DNA of 64,000 nt, from positions 868,001 through 932,000 of the forward strand of contig NZ_JADBDT010000001.1 in the NCBI RefSeq assembly GCF_014873485.1, written 5' to 3'. The DNA is from Sphingopyxis sp. OAS728. GTDB lineage: Bacteria; Pseudomonadota; Alphaproteobacteria; Sphingomonadales; Sphingomonadaceae. Position 1 is the stretch's first letter. Every line of letters starts with the position of its first letter. The position numbers and the translations under genes were made by a program. Shown piece by piece: positions 27,915-36,418 of the stretch. Under the pieces are notes generated by a model that saw only the letters and a program-made list of their open reading frames with translations, was not told the DNA's origin and did no database searches.

Positions 27915-28937
27915 TCAAATCGGACGATTAATTGCGATAGTGTCGGTTCGATCCTTAGTTGTCAGCCGCCGCGCGAGCCTATTCCAGTATTTTTCGTAAC
28001 GAAACGTCGAAACATGTGCACAGAATAGCGTGACAGCAATAAGCAATGGTCGCTTTAAATATTTGACGAGGACGTCCCCCGCGCCGAGCCATGTATTCGC
28101 GAATATCCCATGAAACACGTAGAGCGCGTAAGAGGTCTGGGCGGTATAAATAACTGCGCGCGATCGGCAAATTTCCAAGAGCCAAGGTCGCGCATCGTAT
28201 AGCGATGCCCCTATCATCAGGGCTGAAATATAGGGCCTCAGAAACGGGAGAATGCCCGTACGCAAGTCGGCGCTGGCGAACAGGAGCGGCAACAGGAGAA
28301 ATGGGTTGAAGCCAGCGACCAATTTTCGGGCGCGGTCGCCTAGCCAACCCTCGTAAACAAGCGCGAGCGTCGCCCCCGCAAGTATCTCATCGGCGCGAAA
28401 CCAGGTCACGATCGACATAGGTTCGTACCAATATATGCGCGCGCAGGTGATTGCGACGCACGCAAGCGGTATGGTGAACAAAGCTCGCGTCCCGCCGATG
28501 GCAACGAGCAGAGCAATCGACAGGTAAAACTGCACCTCTAGACAGAGGCTCCAAAAATGGCTGCCTGGACCAACCAGAAAGAACGGGGGCAAATTAGCGT
28601 AAAATAGGAGATTTCCAGCGACTGTTGCTAGGCTAGCATCGCGTGCGACGGCAAACGCAAGAAGCATCCCGAGCCAACCCAGCGGAACGATGCGCAGGAG
28701 CCTGCGCACAAGAAACCGCTGTATATTGCCGTCCTCGATCAGGAAACGTGTTATCAGGAAGCCTGATAATGTAAAAAATATCACCATACCGGTCGCTGCC
28801 GTCGGAGCGTTTAACGCCCATCCACTCGGGCCGACCGGGAGAAGGTGTCCGACCAGCACGAGGGTGATGCTTAGCGCTCTCCATCCGTCGAGCAGGGGCA
28901 AGTGTTTTAAAGGTGCAACAATGTTGGTCGATTGCAT
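27915..28937 (-). CDS. Acyltransferase family 3 membrane protein
   Basis: This 340-residue protein has about ten membrane helices and the hallmarks of acyltransferase family 3 (OafA/NodX type). LLDGWRALSITLVLVGH near the N-terminus carries the conserved His, FFTLSGFLITRFL follows, and then SLCLEVQFYLSIALL. These enzymes transfer acetyl or other acyl groups from the cytoplasm to sugars of surface polysaccharides. It is shorter than the two other family members in the window and is divergent from the next one (29183). With an exopolysaccharide locus downstream, decoration of that polymer is likely, but lipid or LPS substrates cannot be excluded. Confidence 0.88.
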   Translation of the reverse strand: MQSTNIVAPLKHLPLLDGWRALSITLVLVGHLLPVGPSGWALNAPTAATGMVIFFTLSGFLITRFLIEDGNIQRFLVRRLLRIVPLGWLGMLLAFAVARDASLATVAGNLLFYANLPPFFLVGPGSHFWSLCLEVQFYLSIALLVAIGGTRALFTIPLACVAITCARIYWYEPMSIVTWFRADEILAGATLALVYEGWLGDRARKLVAGFNPFLLLPLLFASADLRTGILPFLRPYISALMIGASLYDARPWLLEICRSRAVIYTAQTSYALYVFHGIFANTWLGAGDVLVKYLKRPLLIAVTLFCAHVSTFRYEKYWNRLARRLTTKDRTDTIAINRPI

Positions 28938-29182
28938 CTAAATGACGCTAAGCCGTTTTGGAGGCATGTCCAGCGCCTTAAGCGCCTTGCCGGCGTGTGC
29001 CGCCCCTCGCAATTCGCCTGGCGTGGCGCGCATCCCTTCCAACATAACAAGAAGGCCTCGACCGAGAGAAGGTGGGGGCGCCCGGAGACGCCCCATCACA
29101 GCAGACATTGAGACATTCACCGCGACCGCAGCCCACAAAGGCGGGAGTTGCGCCGTTTCGACGCTGATGATAGCCGAGACCG

Positions 29183-30313
29183 ATGAATAAGGGGGAGTCC
29201 GTCGGCCGTGATGCCGTAATCGACGGCTGGCGCGGTATCAGCGTGCTGATGGTGATCCTCGGCCATCTTTTTGCTTATCGTGCCAACAAACTATATCCGC
29301 TCGAAGCGCTCGATGCCACCGGTCTGCCGATTGGTTCGAAGATCTTGGCTATTGCCGGCTCGCTGGGCACCCTCGGGGTCTGTTTCTTTTTCATGATCAG
29401 CGGCTATTTGATTACGACCCTGCTCCGCTCCGAAGAGAGCAAGCGCGGATGTGTAAGCTTAAAGGCGTTCTACGTGCGGCGGATATTTCGGATCATGCCT
29501 GCATTTTACGCCTATGTCTTAGTCGTCTACTTGCTCGGCCGCGCTGGCGTGATCCTGATCGATGACAGCGCTGTGCTCCGAAGTTCGCTCTATGTGTGCA
29601 ATTTTGCGGGCTTCGCCTGCTCGTGGTGGCTGGCACACTCATGGAGCCTGGCCGTGGAAGAACAATTCTATCTGGTCTGGCCCATAATCTTTGCATACGC
29701 CGCAGTCGCACGCCGGCGTGCGGCTATCGCGTTGATCGCGGGCCTGGTCCTCGGCTCGCTGTTCGTGCCCACTCTCGGCAGCTTCGTTTACATCATGGTC
29801 GGCGTGCTAATGGCATTGTTCGTTGGACTGCGGGAGCGACTGACGGAAATCAACGGTAGGTGGTTGTGGGTTTCCCTTGTAGTGCTGGTCATGCTGCCCG
29901 CGGCACCTCAGCCGGTCGCGATGATCGTTACGCCAATCAAGCCCGTTTTAGCTGCCGTGCTCATGTTCGGGACGCTCTTCGCGCATCATGCTGGCGCGCT
30001 ACGCAACATCCTTTGCAGCAATTGGCTGACAAAAATTGGGCTTGTTTCCTATAGTCTCTATCTTTGGCAGCAGATGTCACTCGCTCCGTTTGAATGGGGA
30101 GGACGCTTAACAGGCGCCAAGGCTCTGTACGACTATGGGAACGCTGCGCTTGGACTAGCTTTCATCCCGGCGGCAATCGCATCTTATTTCCTGATCGAAA
30201 AACCTATGGTGAAACTGGGTCATCGCCTGTCTCGCCGGGTCATGGACCATCATACTCGGCCATCTGAAACGGCGCCAACGCGATCCAGCGATGACGGGCG
30301 CATTCGCCTCTAG
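29183..30313 (+). CDS. Acyltransferase family 3 membrane protein
   Basis: The 376-residue integral membrane protein has the acyltransferase-3 motifs DGWRGISVLMVILGH, FFFMISGYLITTLL and HSWSLAVEEQFYLVWPI in the usual order. It also has a membrane-proximal basic segment, KAFYVRRIFRIMP. The soluble C-terminal tail (DHHTRPSETAPTRSSDDG) is short and polar, so there is no fused SGNH domain. It should O-acylate a glycan at the inner membrane. The gene is divergent from the acyltransferase at 27915, with a 245-bp region between them that probably holds both promoters and in which I see no other gene. Confidence 0.9.
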   Translation: MNKGESVGRDAVIDGWRGISVLMVILGHLFAYRANKLYPLEALDATGLPIGSKILAIAGSLGTLGVCFFFMISGYLITTLLRSEESKRGCVSLKAFYVRRIFRIMPAFYAYVLVVYLLGRAGVILIDDSAVLRSSLYVCNFAGFACSWWLAHSWSLAVEEQFYLVWPIIFAYAAVARRRAAIALIAGLVLGSLFVPTLGSFVYIMVGVLMALFVGLRERLTEINGRWLWVSLVVLVMLPAAPQPVAMIVTPIKPVLAAVLMFGTLFAHHAGALRNILCSNWLTKIGLVSYSLYLWQQMSLAPFEWGGRLTGAKALYDYGNAALGLAFIPAAIASYFLIEKPMVKLGHRLSRRVMDHHTRPSETAPTRSSDDGRIRL

Positions 30314-30487
30314 CGATACCTTCGATATAATAGCGCTAGGTAAGTCCGTGCGTCATAATGTATCGACGCCGGCAGTGGCTCGCTCAATCGGCCCAGATTC
30401 GGAACACAAAAAAGCTGCTCCTCACGAAATTTTCCAATAGAGGTTCAAGCTAGGCGAACTGCAGCCGAACGCATGCGATCCGCGCCG

Positions 30488-31171
30488 TCAATCGATCTCG
30501 ATGAATATCCGGATCTTTCCAGGGCTGGCCCCTGTCGCTCGCGCGATCTTCTCTCGACCTTGGCTTATCAGCACCTCAGCGGGATCTGCAGCAAGATCCA
30601 CGAGTAGCTGCGCTACTGGGACCTCTAACAGTGCTGCGAGAGCTGTCAGGCGATCGTTCTTCGGCCTTGCCCGCCCAGATTCCCATCCCGAAATCGAGGG
30701 CCCACTTACACCCAACTCGGCCCCTACCCGCGCTTGACTCAGACCTTTAGCGATACGCAGCCGCTTCAGGTTTGCGCCGAAACGCACGTCGGAAGAATGC
30801 AGGGCGGTGGCACCCGGGCTGGCCAAAGCTGGTTCGATGACATTCTCCACCACCTCGCTCCGCAACTGAGCTGCACTAAGAGCAGCGGACGAGATCGGCG
30901 CCGCGAACTGGCAGCCAAACATATTGTCGCTCGCCCACACGATCATCGTCGAAACAGATCCGGCATGCGGGAGCTCGATTTCGATCTGATCGTCAACTGC
31001 CAGCGGTGAATCGCACTCGATCAGCATTCCGCTTCGGGAGATATTATGAATCAGCACGTGGATGTCCGCGCCTGCGGAGTGAGCGCCTGCCGCACTCAGA
31101 TGAAGCTTCCGCCGTACAGTTCGCCGTCTGCGGCCCGCCGCTGGCGCATCCAAATATGCCGAAATAACCAT
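30488..31171 (-). CDS. PilZ plus XRE helix-turn-helix regulator, paralogue 2
   Basis: This 227-residue protein has the best-preserved PilZ domain of the three paralogues. A basic N-terminal RRRRTVRRKLHL (RxxxR type) is followed by IHNISRSGMLIE, which satisfies [DN]xSxxG, and IVWASDNMFGCQFAAPIS. The XRE domain (GLSQARVGAELGVSGPSISGWESGRARPK) begins near residue 135, and the tail ends IRIFIEID like the other copies. It could bind cyclic di-GMP and DNA with one polypeptide; that is inference from motifs. It is divergent from the second PEP-CTERM gene (31641). The intergenic region holds a perfect GTTATC-CGCA-GATAAC dyad, and GGTTAAAAAAACC lies at 31193-31205, close to its own start. Confidence 0.85.
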   Translation of the reverse strand: MVISAYLDAPAAGRRRRTVRRKLHLSAAGAHSAGADIHVLIHNISRSGMLIECDSPLAVDDQIEIELPHAGSVSTMIVWASDNMFGCQFAAPISSAALSAAQLRSEVVENVIEPALASPGATALHSSDVRFGANLKRLRIAKGLSQARVGAELGVSGPSISGWESGRARPKNDRLTALAALLEVPVAQLLVDLAADPAEVLISQGREKIARATGASPGKIRIFIEID

Positions 31172-31640
31172 GTACGCTTAGTCGGACCTTACGGTTAAAA
31201 AAACCTTACCGCATACCGCCGCGGCGATCGTTTTGCGCGTTGCTTTGCCGGATGTCGATAGTCGCGACTCGGACCAGCGCGCAGCACCTTTGCTAACGTC
31301 GATCCAGCTCGCCCGAGAAAATCAAATCAGCGACATATAACATATCATAACACAGGCAGGCGATCTGAGTGGGCCGACGGTTCGACGGCATCCCCATTTA
31401 CGCGAGGTCATTAAGCGCGGCAGAGTTTCCGCCACTGATTTCAAACTGCTCGCTGCCGGCGTTATCCGCAGATAACCTGCGAAATCAGCACTCCACATCG
31501 TCGCCGTTTTGCCCATGATGCTGATCACCGGGCAACCACCATTTTGCAGCTCGTTCGTTCTGTATCCAATCGGGACTCATTAAGCGTCAGTTCGAAACAA
31601 AAATCTTCACTCGTTGTTATATATCGGGTAATCAGCTGAC
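31172..31640. other. Divergent promoter region, PilZ-XRE 2 and PEP-CTERM 2
   Basis: 469 bp with no supported gene; the open frame at 31322-31528 lacks protein character. It contains GGTTAAAAAAACC at 31193-31205, 22-34 bp before the regulator start, the dyad at 31461-31476 and an AT-rich stretch at 31318-31350. It does not contain a clear copy of the GCYCCAnnATGGGACA element. Confidence 0.55.
31461..31476. promoter_or_regulatory. Perfect dyad GTTATC-CGCA-GATAAC
   Basis: Six-base perfect inverted arms with a 4-base centre lie between the divergent PilZ-XRE and PEP-CTERM genes, about 165 bp upstream of the latter. The size suits an XRE-type dimer. Binding is untested. Confidence 0.4.
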
Positions 31641-32315
31641 ATGGCGGAGATAAAGACCTTTCTGGGATCGCGGCTGCGTGTGGGGGCAATGGCGATCGCG
31701 TTGCTCCTCCTTGCGATCATGTCGATGACAATACCCGCGTTTAGCGGCGACGGCGGGAAGCTGCTCGCCCAGACGACGGATGTTTTGGAGCGCTTTGTCG
31801 GCCGCTCACCCGGGGAGCGAGATGAAACCGACCTGCTGAAAGGAAAAAAAAATAGGGACGAGCCGCTCGCGGATCGGCTCTTTGGCCGCCGCATCAACGG
31901 CGGGGGCGATCCCGAGCAACGCGCGCTTGGCAAAATTTTCGATACGCCGCCCGAGGACTCGATCAAGGAGCTGGTGGACGGCCCGCCTGGACCACTCGCG
32001 CTTGGCGAACCAGTGGGCTCTGGCATTCCGGCGCTTGGAGATGTCGGCGGCGGATCATCCTCTGGCTTTCCCGGTGGCATCAGCACGGTCGTTCCTTCCG
32101 GACCGGCGGCAACCCCCGGCGGGCCCAATCCGGGGAACCCCACACCTGGCGGACCGACGGATCCCGGCGTGACGCCACCAGTGGCGGCAGTTCCCGAGCC
32201 CGGAACATGGGCCCTGATGTTGATCGGGTTTGGTTTGTGTGGTGCCGTTCTCCGGCGGCGGAGGAGGTCCCTCCCCCCAGGATCGTCGAGCAACCCACAA
32301 TGCGAACCAGCCTGA
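31641..32315 (+). CDS. PEPxxWA-CTERM protein with proline/glycine-rich body
   Basis: This 224-residue protein has an N-terminal hydrophobic segment (VGAMAIALLLLAIMSMTIP) that serves as a signal or anchor. The middle is charged, then becomes low in complexity and rich in Pro and Gly (PGGPNPGNPTPGGPTDPG). The C-terminus is AVPEPGTWALMLIGFGLCGAVLRRRRR, split here only by its own helix, and is a full PEPxxWA-CTERM sorting signal. The tail after the arginines is unusually long, about 15 residues. It overlaps the L,D-transpeptidase gene by 16 bases, suggesting joint translation. The disordered body would suit a cell-wall or matrix spacer protein. The PilZ-XRE paralogue 2 is its divergent neighbour. 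Confidence 0.88.
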   Translation: MAEIKTFLGSRLRVGAMAIALLLLAIMSMTIPAFSGDGGKLLAQTTDVLERFVGRSPGERDETDLLKGKKNRDEPLADRLFGRRINGGGDPEQRALGKIFDTPPEDSIKELVDGPPGPLALGEPVGSGIPALGDVGGGSSSGFPGGISTVVPSGPAATPGGPNPGNPTPGGPTDPGVTPPVAAVPEPGTWALMLIGFGLCGAVLRRRRRSLPPGSSSNPQCEPA

Positions 32316-32977
32316 TCGTCGCGCTTCTAATCGTCCCCGCTGCAATCCTAGGTGCGTTCATAGGCAGCGATATTCTGGTTAACCCGCCGGCCGCTCGCTC
32401 CCCGATCGCAATCGAGGGATCGCCACCTTTTCCTTCAGCGTCGCGCAAAGCTGGGAGGGAGTCGCTCTCGTCCGTAGAGCTGGAGACGGCCGTACGAGGC
32501 GGTCTGCTTCCGCAAGGAACGAAGTCGTTGCTGACGACTGTCGGCCCCATGCGACATGGTGATTTCAAATGGGATGAAACTGGAGTTCCCTCGGGCAAGG
32601 TGACCATCTGGGTTGATCTGCGGACCCAATTGATGTCCGTATTTCGCGGCGGCCATGAGATCGGCACGGCAGTCGTGGTTTATGGCGCCGATAGCATGGC
32701 ATCCCCTACCGGACGCTTCGCCATCCTCACGAAAAGCCGCGACTATCATTCGCGTGCCTATGATGCGCCGATGCCCTACTCTATGTTCATAACCCACACC
32801 GGGGTCGCCCTGCATGGAAGCCCGATGTCCAGGCGCCGCGCCACGCACGGCTGCGTCGGGCTGCCGATCGAATTCGCCCGCCTTCTTTTTGCCGCCGCGG
32901 CAGTTGGCGACGAGGTACGGATCGTTCGGTCCACGGCCGATGTGCCGCCAGCGCAGGAGGCCGCGGCGACATCCTAA
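32300..32977 (+). CDS. L,D-transpeptidase (YkuD domain) family protein
   Basis: The 225-residue protein starts at ATG 32300 (MRTSLIVALL), followed by a signal peptide or membrane anchor. The longer frame upstream is antisense-like. The YkuD domain spans about residues 98-205. It has the conserved His172 in ALHGSP and the nucleophile Cys185 in ATHGCVGLP, matching the SHGCxR/N motif apart from the final position, where it has Gly. Such enzymes cross-link or attach proteins to peptidoglycan in the periplasm through a meso-DAP-type acyl transfer. The overlap with the upstream PEP-CTERM gene raises the possibility that the two act together at the wall. The Gly after Cys-Val could alter specificity. 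Confidence 0.85.
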   Translation: MRTSLIVALLIVPAAILGAFIGSDILVNPPAARSPIAIEGSPPFPSASRKAGRESLSSVELETAVRGGLLPQGTKSLLTTVGPMRHGDFKWDETGVPSGKVTIWVDLRTQLMSVFRGGHEIGTAVVVYGADSMASPTGRFAILTKSRDYHSRAYDAPMPYSMFITHTGVALHGSPMSRRRATHGCVGLPIEFARLLFAAAAVGDEVRIVRSTADVPPAQEAAATS

Positions 32978-33031
32978 CGCGTCGTTAACCATGTTGCGCC
33001 ACCCGGTTTTAGAGCCTCCGAAGTTACCAAT

Positions 33032-33047
33032 CCCCAGCATCTTGGGG
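33032..33047 (+). promoter_or_regulatory. Hairpin that would cover the ribosome site of the CAP gene
   Basis: CCCCA (33032-33036) and TGGGG (33043-33047) can pair around a 6-base loop. The GGGGA at 33044-33048 is the best ribosome binding site for the ATG at 33055, so the hairpin would hide it. The stem is only 5 bp, so the effect may be small. Confidence 0.3.
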
Positions 33048-33054
33048 AAACGGT

Positions 33055-33885
33055 ATGCCACGGCTCAACAATATGGCGGGGAAACTCGCTTTCCTTGCTG
33101 TAGCGATGACGCTGTCGACTGGCGCCCAGCCCAGGCTGGGAGGGCTCAACGATCGTCTTCTCGACAGTCACAATCGCGAGCGAGCCAGCGCAGGTGTTCC
33201 AGCGCTTCGCTGGAACTCAGACCTAGCGCAGCGAGCGCAAGCTTGGGCGGATCACCTTTCAGAGACGGGAACGTTCGAACACTCGCCGAACCTTCCCGGT
33301 CGCCCGCTTGAGGGCGAAAACATCTGGGGTGGTACGCCGGGAGCTTTTCGGCCGGAAGCTATGGTCGATCGCTGGATCTCCGAGAAGAAAGATTTTATTC
33401 CGGGCGTGTTTCCAGCGAATAGCCAGACTGGACGGCCACAGGACGTTTCTCATTACACCCAACTGATCTGGGCCCGCTCGGGCGAAATAGGGTGCGGCCT
33501 CAGCGATAAGGGGGACGAGGAGATCCTTGTCTGTCGGTACAGCGAGCCGGGAAATATAAGGGGCCGCGACCCGTTTGGGCAGGACTGGCAGAAGGTCCTC
33601 GCCAAGGCGCAATCCGATCAGTCCAGCCTTAGACTACCTTTGACAGCGTCTGCGGTCGGCTTTGCCGGCGTTGCGTCGGCCTTGATCGAAGGCAAGATAT
33701 CACCCGCGGGAAGCGCTGCTTTGTCGCCATCGGCCAGTGCGCCAGCCGCTTCGTCCGCGATGATGCGCGATTTGGACGACGGCGCCCCTGTAAGGGGTTC
33801 AGGCGCCGCGACGCTCATCTCAAAATCGCTGATGCCAACCGCCTGCGGTTGGTCGTCCAGCAACTGTTCCTGGCTTACAGATTGA
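33055..33885 (+). CDS. CAP/SCP-like domain secreted protein, C-terminal extension doubtful
   Basis: The CAP domain occupies about residues 30-175, with HNRERA (39-44), EHSP and GENIW (87-91), SHYTQLIWARSGEIGCG (132-148) and CRYSEPGNIRGRDPF (160-174), all family hallmarks. The start is ATG 33055, six bases after GGGGA, and a short hydrophobic N-terminus acts as a signal peptide. CAP proteins normally end shortly after the last motif. Here the frame runs on about 100 codons more, nearly all antisense to the SleB-type gene that ends at 33618. The extension (33618-33885) is probably the result of a lost stop or is non-functional. CAP domains are found in secreted wall- or polysaccharide-associated proteins; the activity here is unknown. 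Confidence 0.8.
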   Translation: MPRLNNMAGKLAFLAVAMTLSTGAQPRLGGLNDRLLDSHNRERASAGVPALRWNSDLAQRAQAWADHLSETGTFEHSPNLPGRPLEGENIWGGTPGAFRPEAMVDRWISEKKDFIPGVFPANSQTGRPQDVSHYTQLIWARSGEIGCGLSDKGDEEILVCRYSEPGNIRGRDPFGQDWQKVLAKAQSDQSSLRLPLTASAVGFAGVASALIEGKISPAGSAALSPSASAPAASSAMMRDLDDGAPVRGSGAATLISKSLMPTACGWSSSNCSWLTD

Positions 33886-34628
33886 TTGAACGCGGCACGC
33901 CGCCCCCATCCGCCTGTCCACCGATAAAAAATATGGTGATCAACCTGCGCGATTTTTGCGAGTGATGGGGCCCAGTAGGGGACGACGTAATCCGCGTGGT
34001 AATGGGTAGCCATCCCTACGCTACGTTCGACATATCCAGACAGCGCTGCGAGGGCAACGCGCCTCGCGGCGTCCCACCCGGAGCGCGACGGCTTTCGCGC
34101 CAGGCTTCCGTCACAGGTGAACGTGAATTGGCAACCCGTTCGCCGCTCGGAGCCTTGATAAACAACGCCGCAAATGCTGCTTGGAAATGCAGGATGGCGC
34201 GCCCGGTTCAAAATCACCTGAGCGACACCGCGCTTTCCGGTCTCGGACTCTTGTGCCGCTTCGTAGTAGATTGCTGCCGTCAGGCAGTCCATCGCCGAAC
34301 GGCGACCGGCGAAGGCGGAGGCCGTAAGGGGTACCACGAGCGGCGGCGCGACCTCGACGGGCGCCGTCGAGAAAGGCAGCGCTGCATTTTCGGCAAGCGC
34401 ATCGTCAGGCGTAAGCGGCATATATTCTTGAGTGGGCACCGCGGGCGGCTTTTCCCTGGCAGCCTCAACGCGCTTACGAATGTCTGCAGAAGACACTGCG
34501 CGCTGATTGGATCCGGCGGAAAGCGCCCACCAGGATGCAGCTGCAAGTCCGACCGCCGCGGCGAAAGCGGCCAGAGCGCGCAAAGCCTGGCGGCGGCCCC
34601 GCCGCTTTTTCCCTTCTGCATGGTCCAT
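33618..34628 (-). CDS. SleB-type cell wall hydrolase
   Basis: The 336-residue protein has a short basic cytoplasmic start, one membrane helix (about residues 18-37) and then a periplasmic linker. The hydrolase domain lies around 112-255. It has AIYYEAAQESETGKRGVAQVI with the catalytic Glu123, then NRARHPAFPSSICGVVYQG and CQFTFTCDG, all typical of the SleB/CwlJ glycosidase family that cleaves peptidoglycan glycan strands. About 80 residues of polar tail follow (KSRIIADEAAGALADGDKAAL), and this tail overlaps the end of the convergent CAP gene by 268 bases. The protein is probably involved in wall remodelling near the export machinery encoded next door. Confidence 0.86.
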   Translation of the reverse strand: MDHAEGKKRRGRRQALRALAAFAAAVGLAAASWWALSAGSNQRAVSSADIRKRVEAAREKPPAVPTQEYMPLTPDDALAENAALPFSTAPVEVAPPLVVPLTASAFAGRRSAMDCLTAAIYYEAAQESETGKRGVAQVILNRARHPAFPSSICGVVYQGSERRTGCQFTFTCDGSLARKPSRSGWDAARRVALAALSGYVERSVGMATHYHADYVVPYWAPSLAKIAQVDHHIFYRWTGGWGRRAAFNQSVSQEQLLDDQPQAVGISDFEMSVAAPEPLTGAPSSKSRIIADEAAGALADGDKAALPAGDILPSIKADATPAKPTADAVKGSLRLD

Positions 34629-34802
34629 ATGTACCGGGGCTATCCCAAACTCTCAAAAAACGCCGCTATGCCAAACCGCGCCCAGTCACTCAACAGGCCT
34701 CCAATTTTGTCCCGCCCTGACACGGTCTATAGCATGAGCAAGATTGGCATGGGGACCAGTTTCGTATATCCGGTCTTCAACTCTTCTATCATCGAGTAAT
34801 TA

Positions 34803-35717
34803 ATGGCCACTGCCGCCGATTCCAAAATCACGTCAGGCCTTCCGGGTCCCGCGTCGCGCGTGATTCCGCTCGGATCGATCATACTGGCGCTTGGCGCCGC
34901 CCTGTTCTGCATTCCAACGATGATGTTTGTGGTACGCCATTCCTGGACGGGTGAAGAAGGTGCCCACGGGCCGATCGTTCTCGTTACCGGACTTTGGTTG
35001 CTTTACCGCCAATGGAAGGACACGGAGGGGCTTGCAAATGCTGCGCCATCCCGACCTGTGTGGGGCCTCCTCGCCATCCTCATTCCGCTTCAAATTTTTG
35101 CGCGAATTACCCAGATCGTCGAGATCGAAGGCTATCTGATGTATTTCACCTTATTGGTGGTGCTCTACAGCCTCGTTGGTCTTGAGGTGATGAAGCGCCT
35201 CTGGTTTCCGCTATTTTATCTCGCCTTCATATTTCCGCCGCCAGATACGTTGGTAGCGATTGTGACGGTCCCGATGAAGATGTGGCTTTCAGAGGCTGCG
35301 ATCTGGTTCCTAAGCTTGCTTGGCTATCCGATCGGCGGCGAAGGCGTGAGAATTTATATCGGTCAATATGAATTGCTCGTCGCGGCGGCCTGTTCCGGTA
35401 TCAACTCGATTATTTCGCTTTCGGCCATATCACTTTTCTACATATACATGCGTCATCAAGCGCGCTGGCAATATGCCTTGCTCCTTGTCCTGTTCATTAT
35501 CCCCGTCGCCTTGGTCGCAAATTTCTTTCGCGTCCTGATCCTGATCCTGCTCACCTACCACGCCGGCGAGGCCGCCGCCCAAGGCTTCCTGCACAATTTT
35601 GCCGGAATCTTGATGTTCGGGATCGCTCTGATCTCCATCTTCGCGCTCGACCTTTTGCTGAAACCCATCTGGGACCGTTATGTCGGCGAGTCAGAAAAGG
35701 CGCCGGCAAATGGCTGA
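34803..35717 (+). CDS. xrtV: Exosortase, probably XrtV subtype
   Basis: This 304-residue inner-membrane protein has about eight helices and the exosortase catalytic triad: Cys197 in AACSGINSIISL, Arg243 in NFFRVLILILL and His264 in GFLHNFAG. Exosortases cleave PEP-CTERM signals and transfer the protein to a surface acceptor, analogous to sortase but in the membrane. The subtype assignment to XrtV rests on memory of sphingomonad annotations, the separate EpsI gene and the accessory protein at 57050; a different subtype is possible. It is the first gene of a tight group with epsI (8-base overlap) and epsD (4-base gap). Three likely substrates are encoded in the window. Confidence 0.9.
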   Translation: MATAADSKITSGLPGPASRVIPLGSIILALGAALFCIPTMMFVVRHSWTGEEGAHGPIVLVTGLWLLYRQWKDTEGLANAAPSRPVWGLLAILIPLQIFARITQIVEIEGYLMYFTLLVVLYSLVGLEVMKRLWFPLFYLAFIFPPPDTLVAIVTVPMKMWLSEAAIWFLSLLGYPIGGEGVRIYIGQYELLVAAACSGINSIISLSAISLFYIYMRHQARWQYALLLVLFIIPVALVANFFRVLILILLTYHAGEAAAQGFLHNFAGILMFGIALISIFALDLLLKPIWDRYVGESEKAPANG

Positions 35718-36414
35718 AGGTCATCGACCAAGCGCATCTGAACTGTCGCGGCGTAACATGCTCTTGGGCGCGGTTCTTGCCGGCGCCTCGGGATTTGCAT
35801 TTATGCGCCAGCCGGCGATCGCCCATCCGGTGGTCCCCGAGAAGGATTTTGAGAGCTGGGTTCCACCAAAGTTTGGGGACTGGAAGACGGTCTCACAAAG
35901 CGGCGTCGTGCTTCCGCCGCCCGATACACTGCGTGACCGCCTATACGATAACCTCGTAACCCGCGTGTATGAGGCGCCAAACCTTCCTCCTGTCATGTTG
36001 CTTCTGGCTTATAACAATGCTCAGGACGGAGTTCTTCAGGTCCACCGCCCCGAGGTTTGCTATCCTGTCGGGGGCTTTGAACTCAGCACCACGCGGGAGA
36101 TAGCTTTCAAGGCGAGCGGTCAAACCGTTCCCGCCAATATGTTCACCGCAACCGCTCCAGGTCGCGTCGAGCAGGTCGCCTATTTTACCCGGCTTGGTAC
36201 GGCTTATCCGCGCAGATGGATCGAGCAACGGGCCGCGGTCATGCGCGCGAACCTGGCGGGCGAAATTCCCGATGGCATGATGATGCGGGTCTCCGCCTTG
36301 GGTATCGACCAGGCAGAGGCTCAGCCGCTGTTGGCTGGTTTCGCGAGCAAATTTATCGAAAGTTCGAACTTACGGATGCAGCGTTTGCTGTTGGGACCAG
36401 ATTCAAGAGGATAA
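35710..36414 (+). CDS. epsI: EpsI family exosortase-associated protein
   Basis: The 234-residue protein belongs to the EpsI family that accompanies exosortases. The conserved signature is VHRPEVCYPVGGFEL in the middle, and a C-terminal beta-rich domain follows. The N-terminus has SELSRRNMLLGAVLAG, resembling a twin-arginine signal or an uncleaved anchor. I chose ATG 35710 because AAAAGG lies eight bases before it and the overlap with the exosortase stop is only 8 bases. An in-frame ATG at 35680 would give a 38-base overlap and is the alternative. In other bacteria EpsI is required for exopolysaccharide production or sorting, but its biochemical role is unknown. Confidence 0.88.
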   Translation: MAEGHRPSASELSRRNMLLGAVLAGASGFAFMRQPAIAHPVVPEKDFESWVPPKFGDWKTVSQSGVVLPPPDTLRDRLYDNLVTRVYEAPNLPPVMLLLAYNNAQDGVLQVHRPEVCYPVGGFELSTTREIAFKASGQTVPANMFTATAPGRVEQVAYFTRLGTAYPRRWIEQRAAVMRANLAGEIPDGMMMRVSALGIDQAEAQPLLAGFASKFIESSNLRMQRLLLGPDSRG

Positions 36415-36418
36415 GGCA

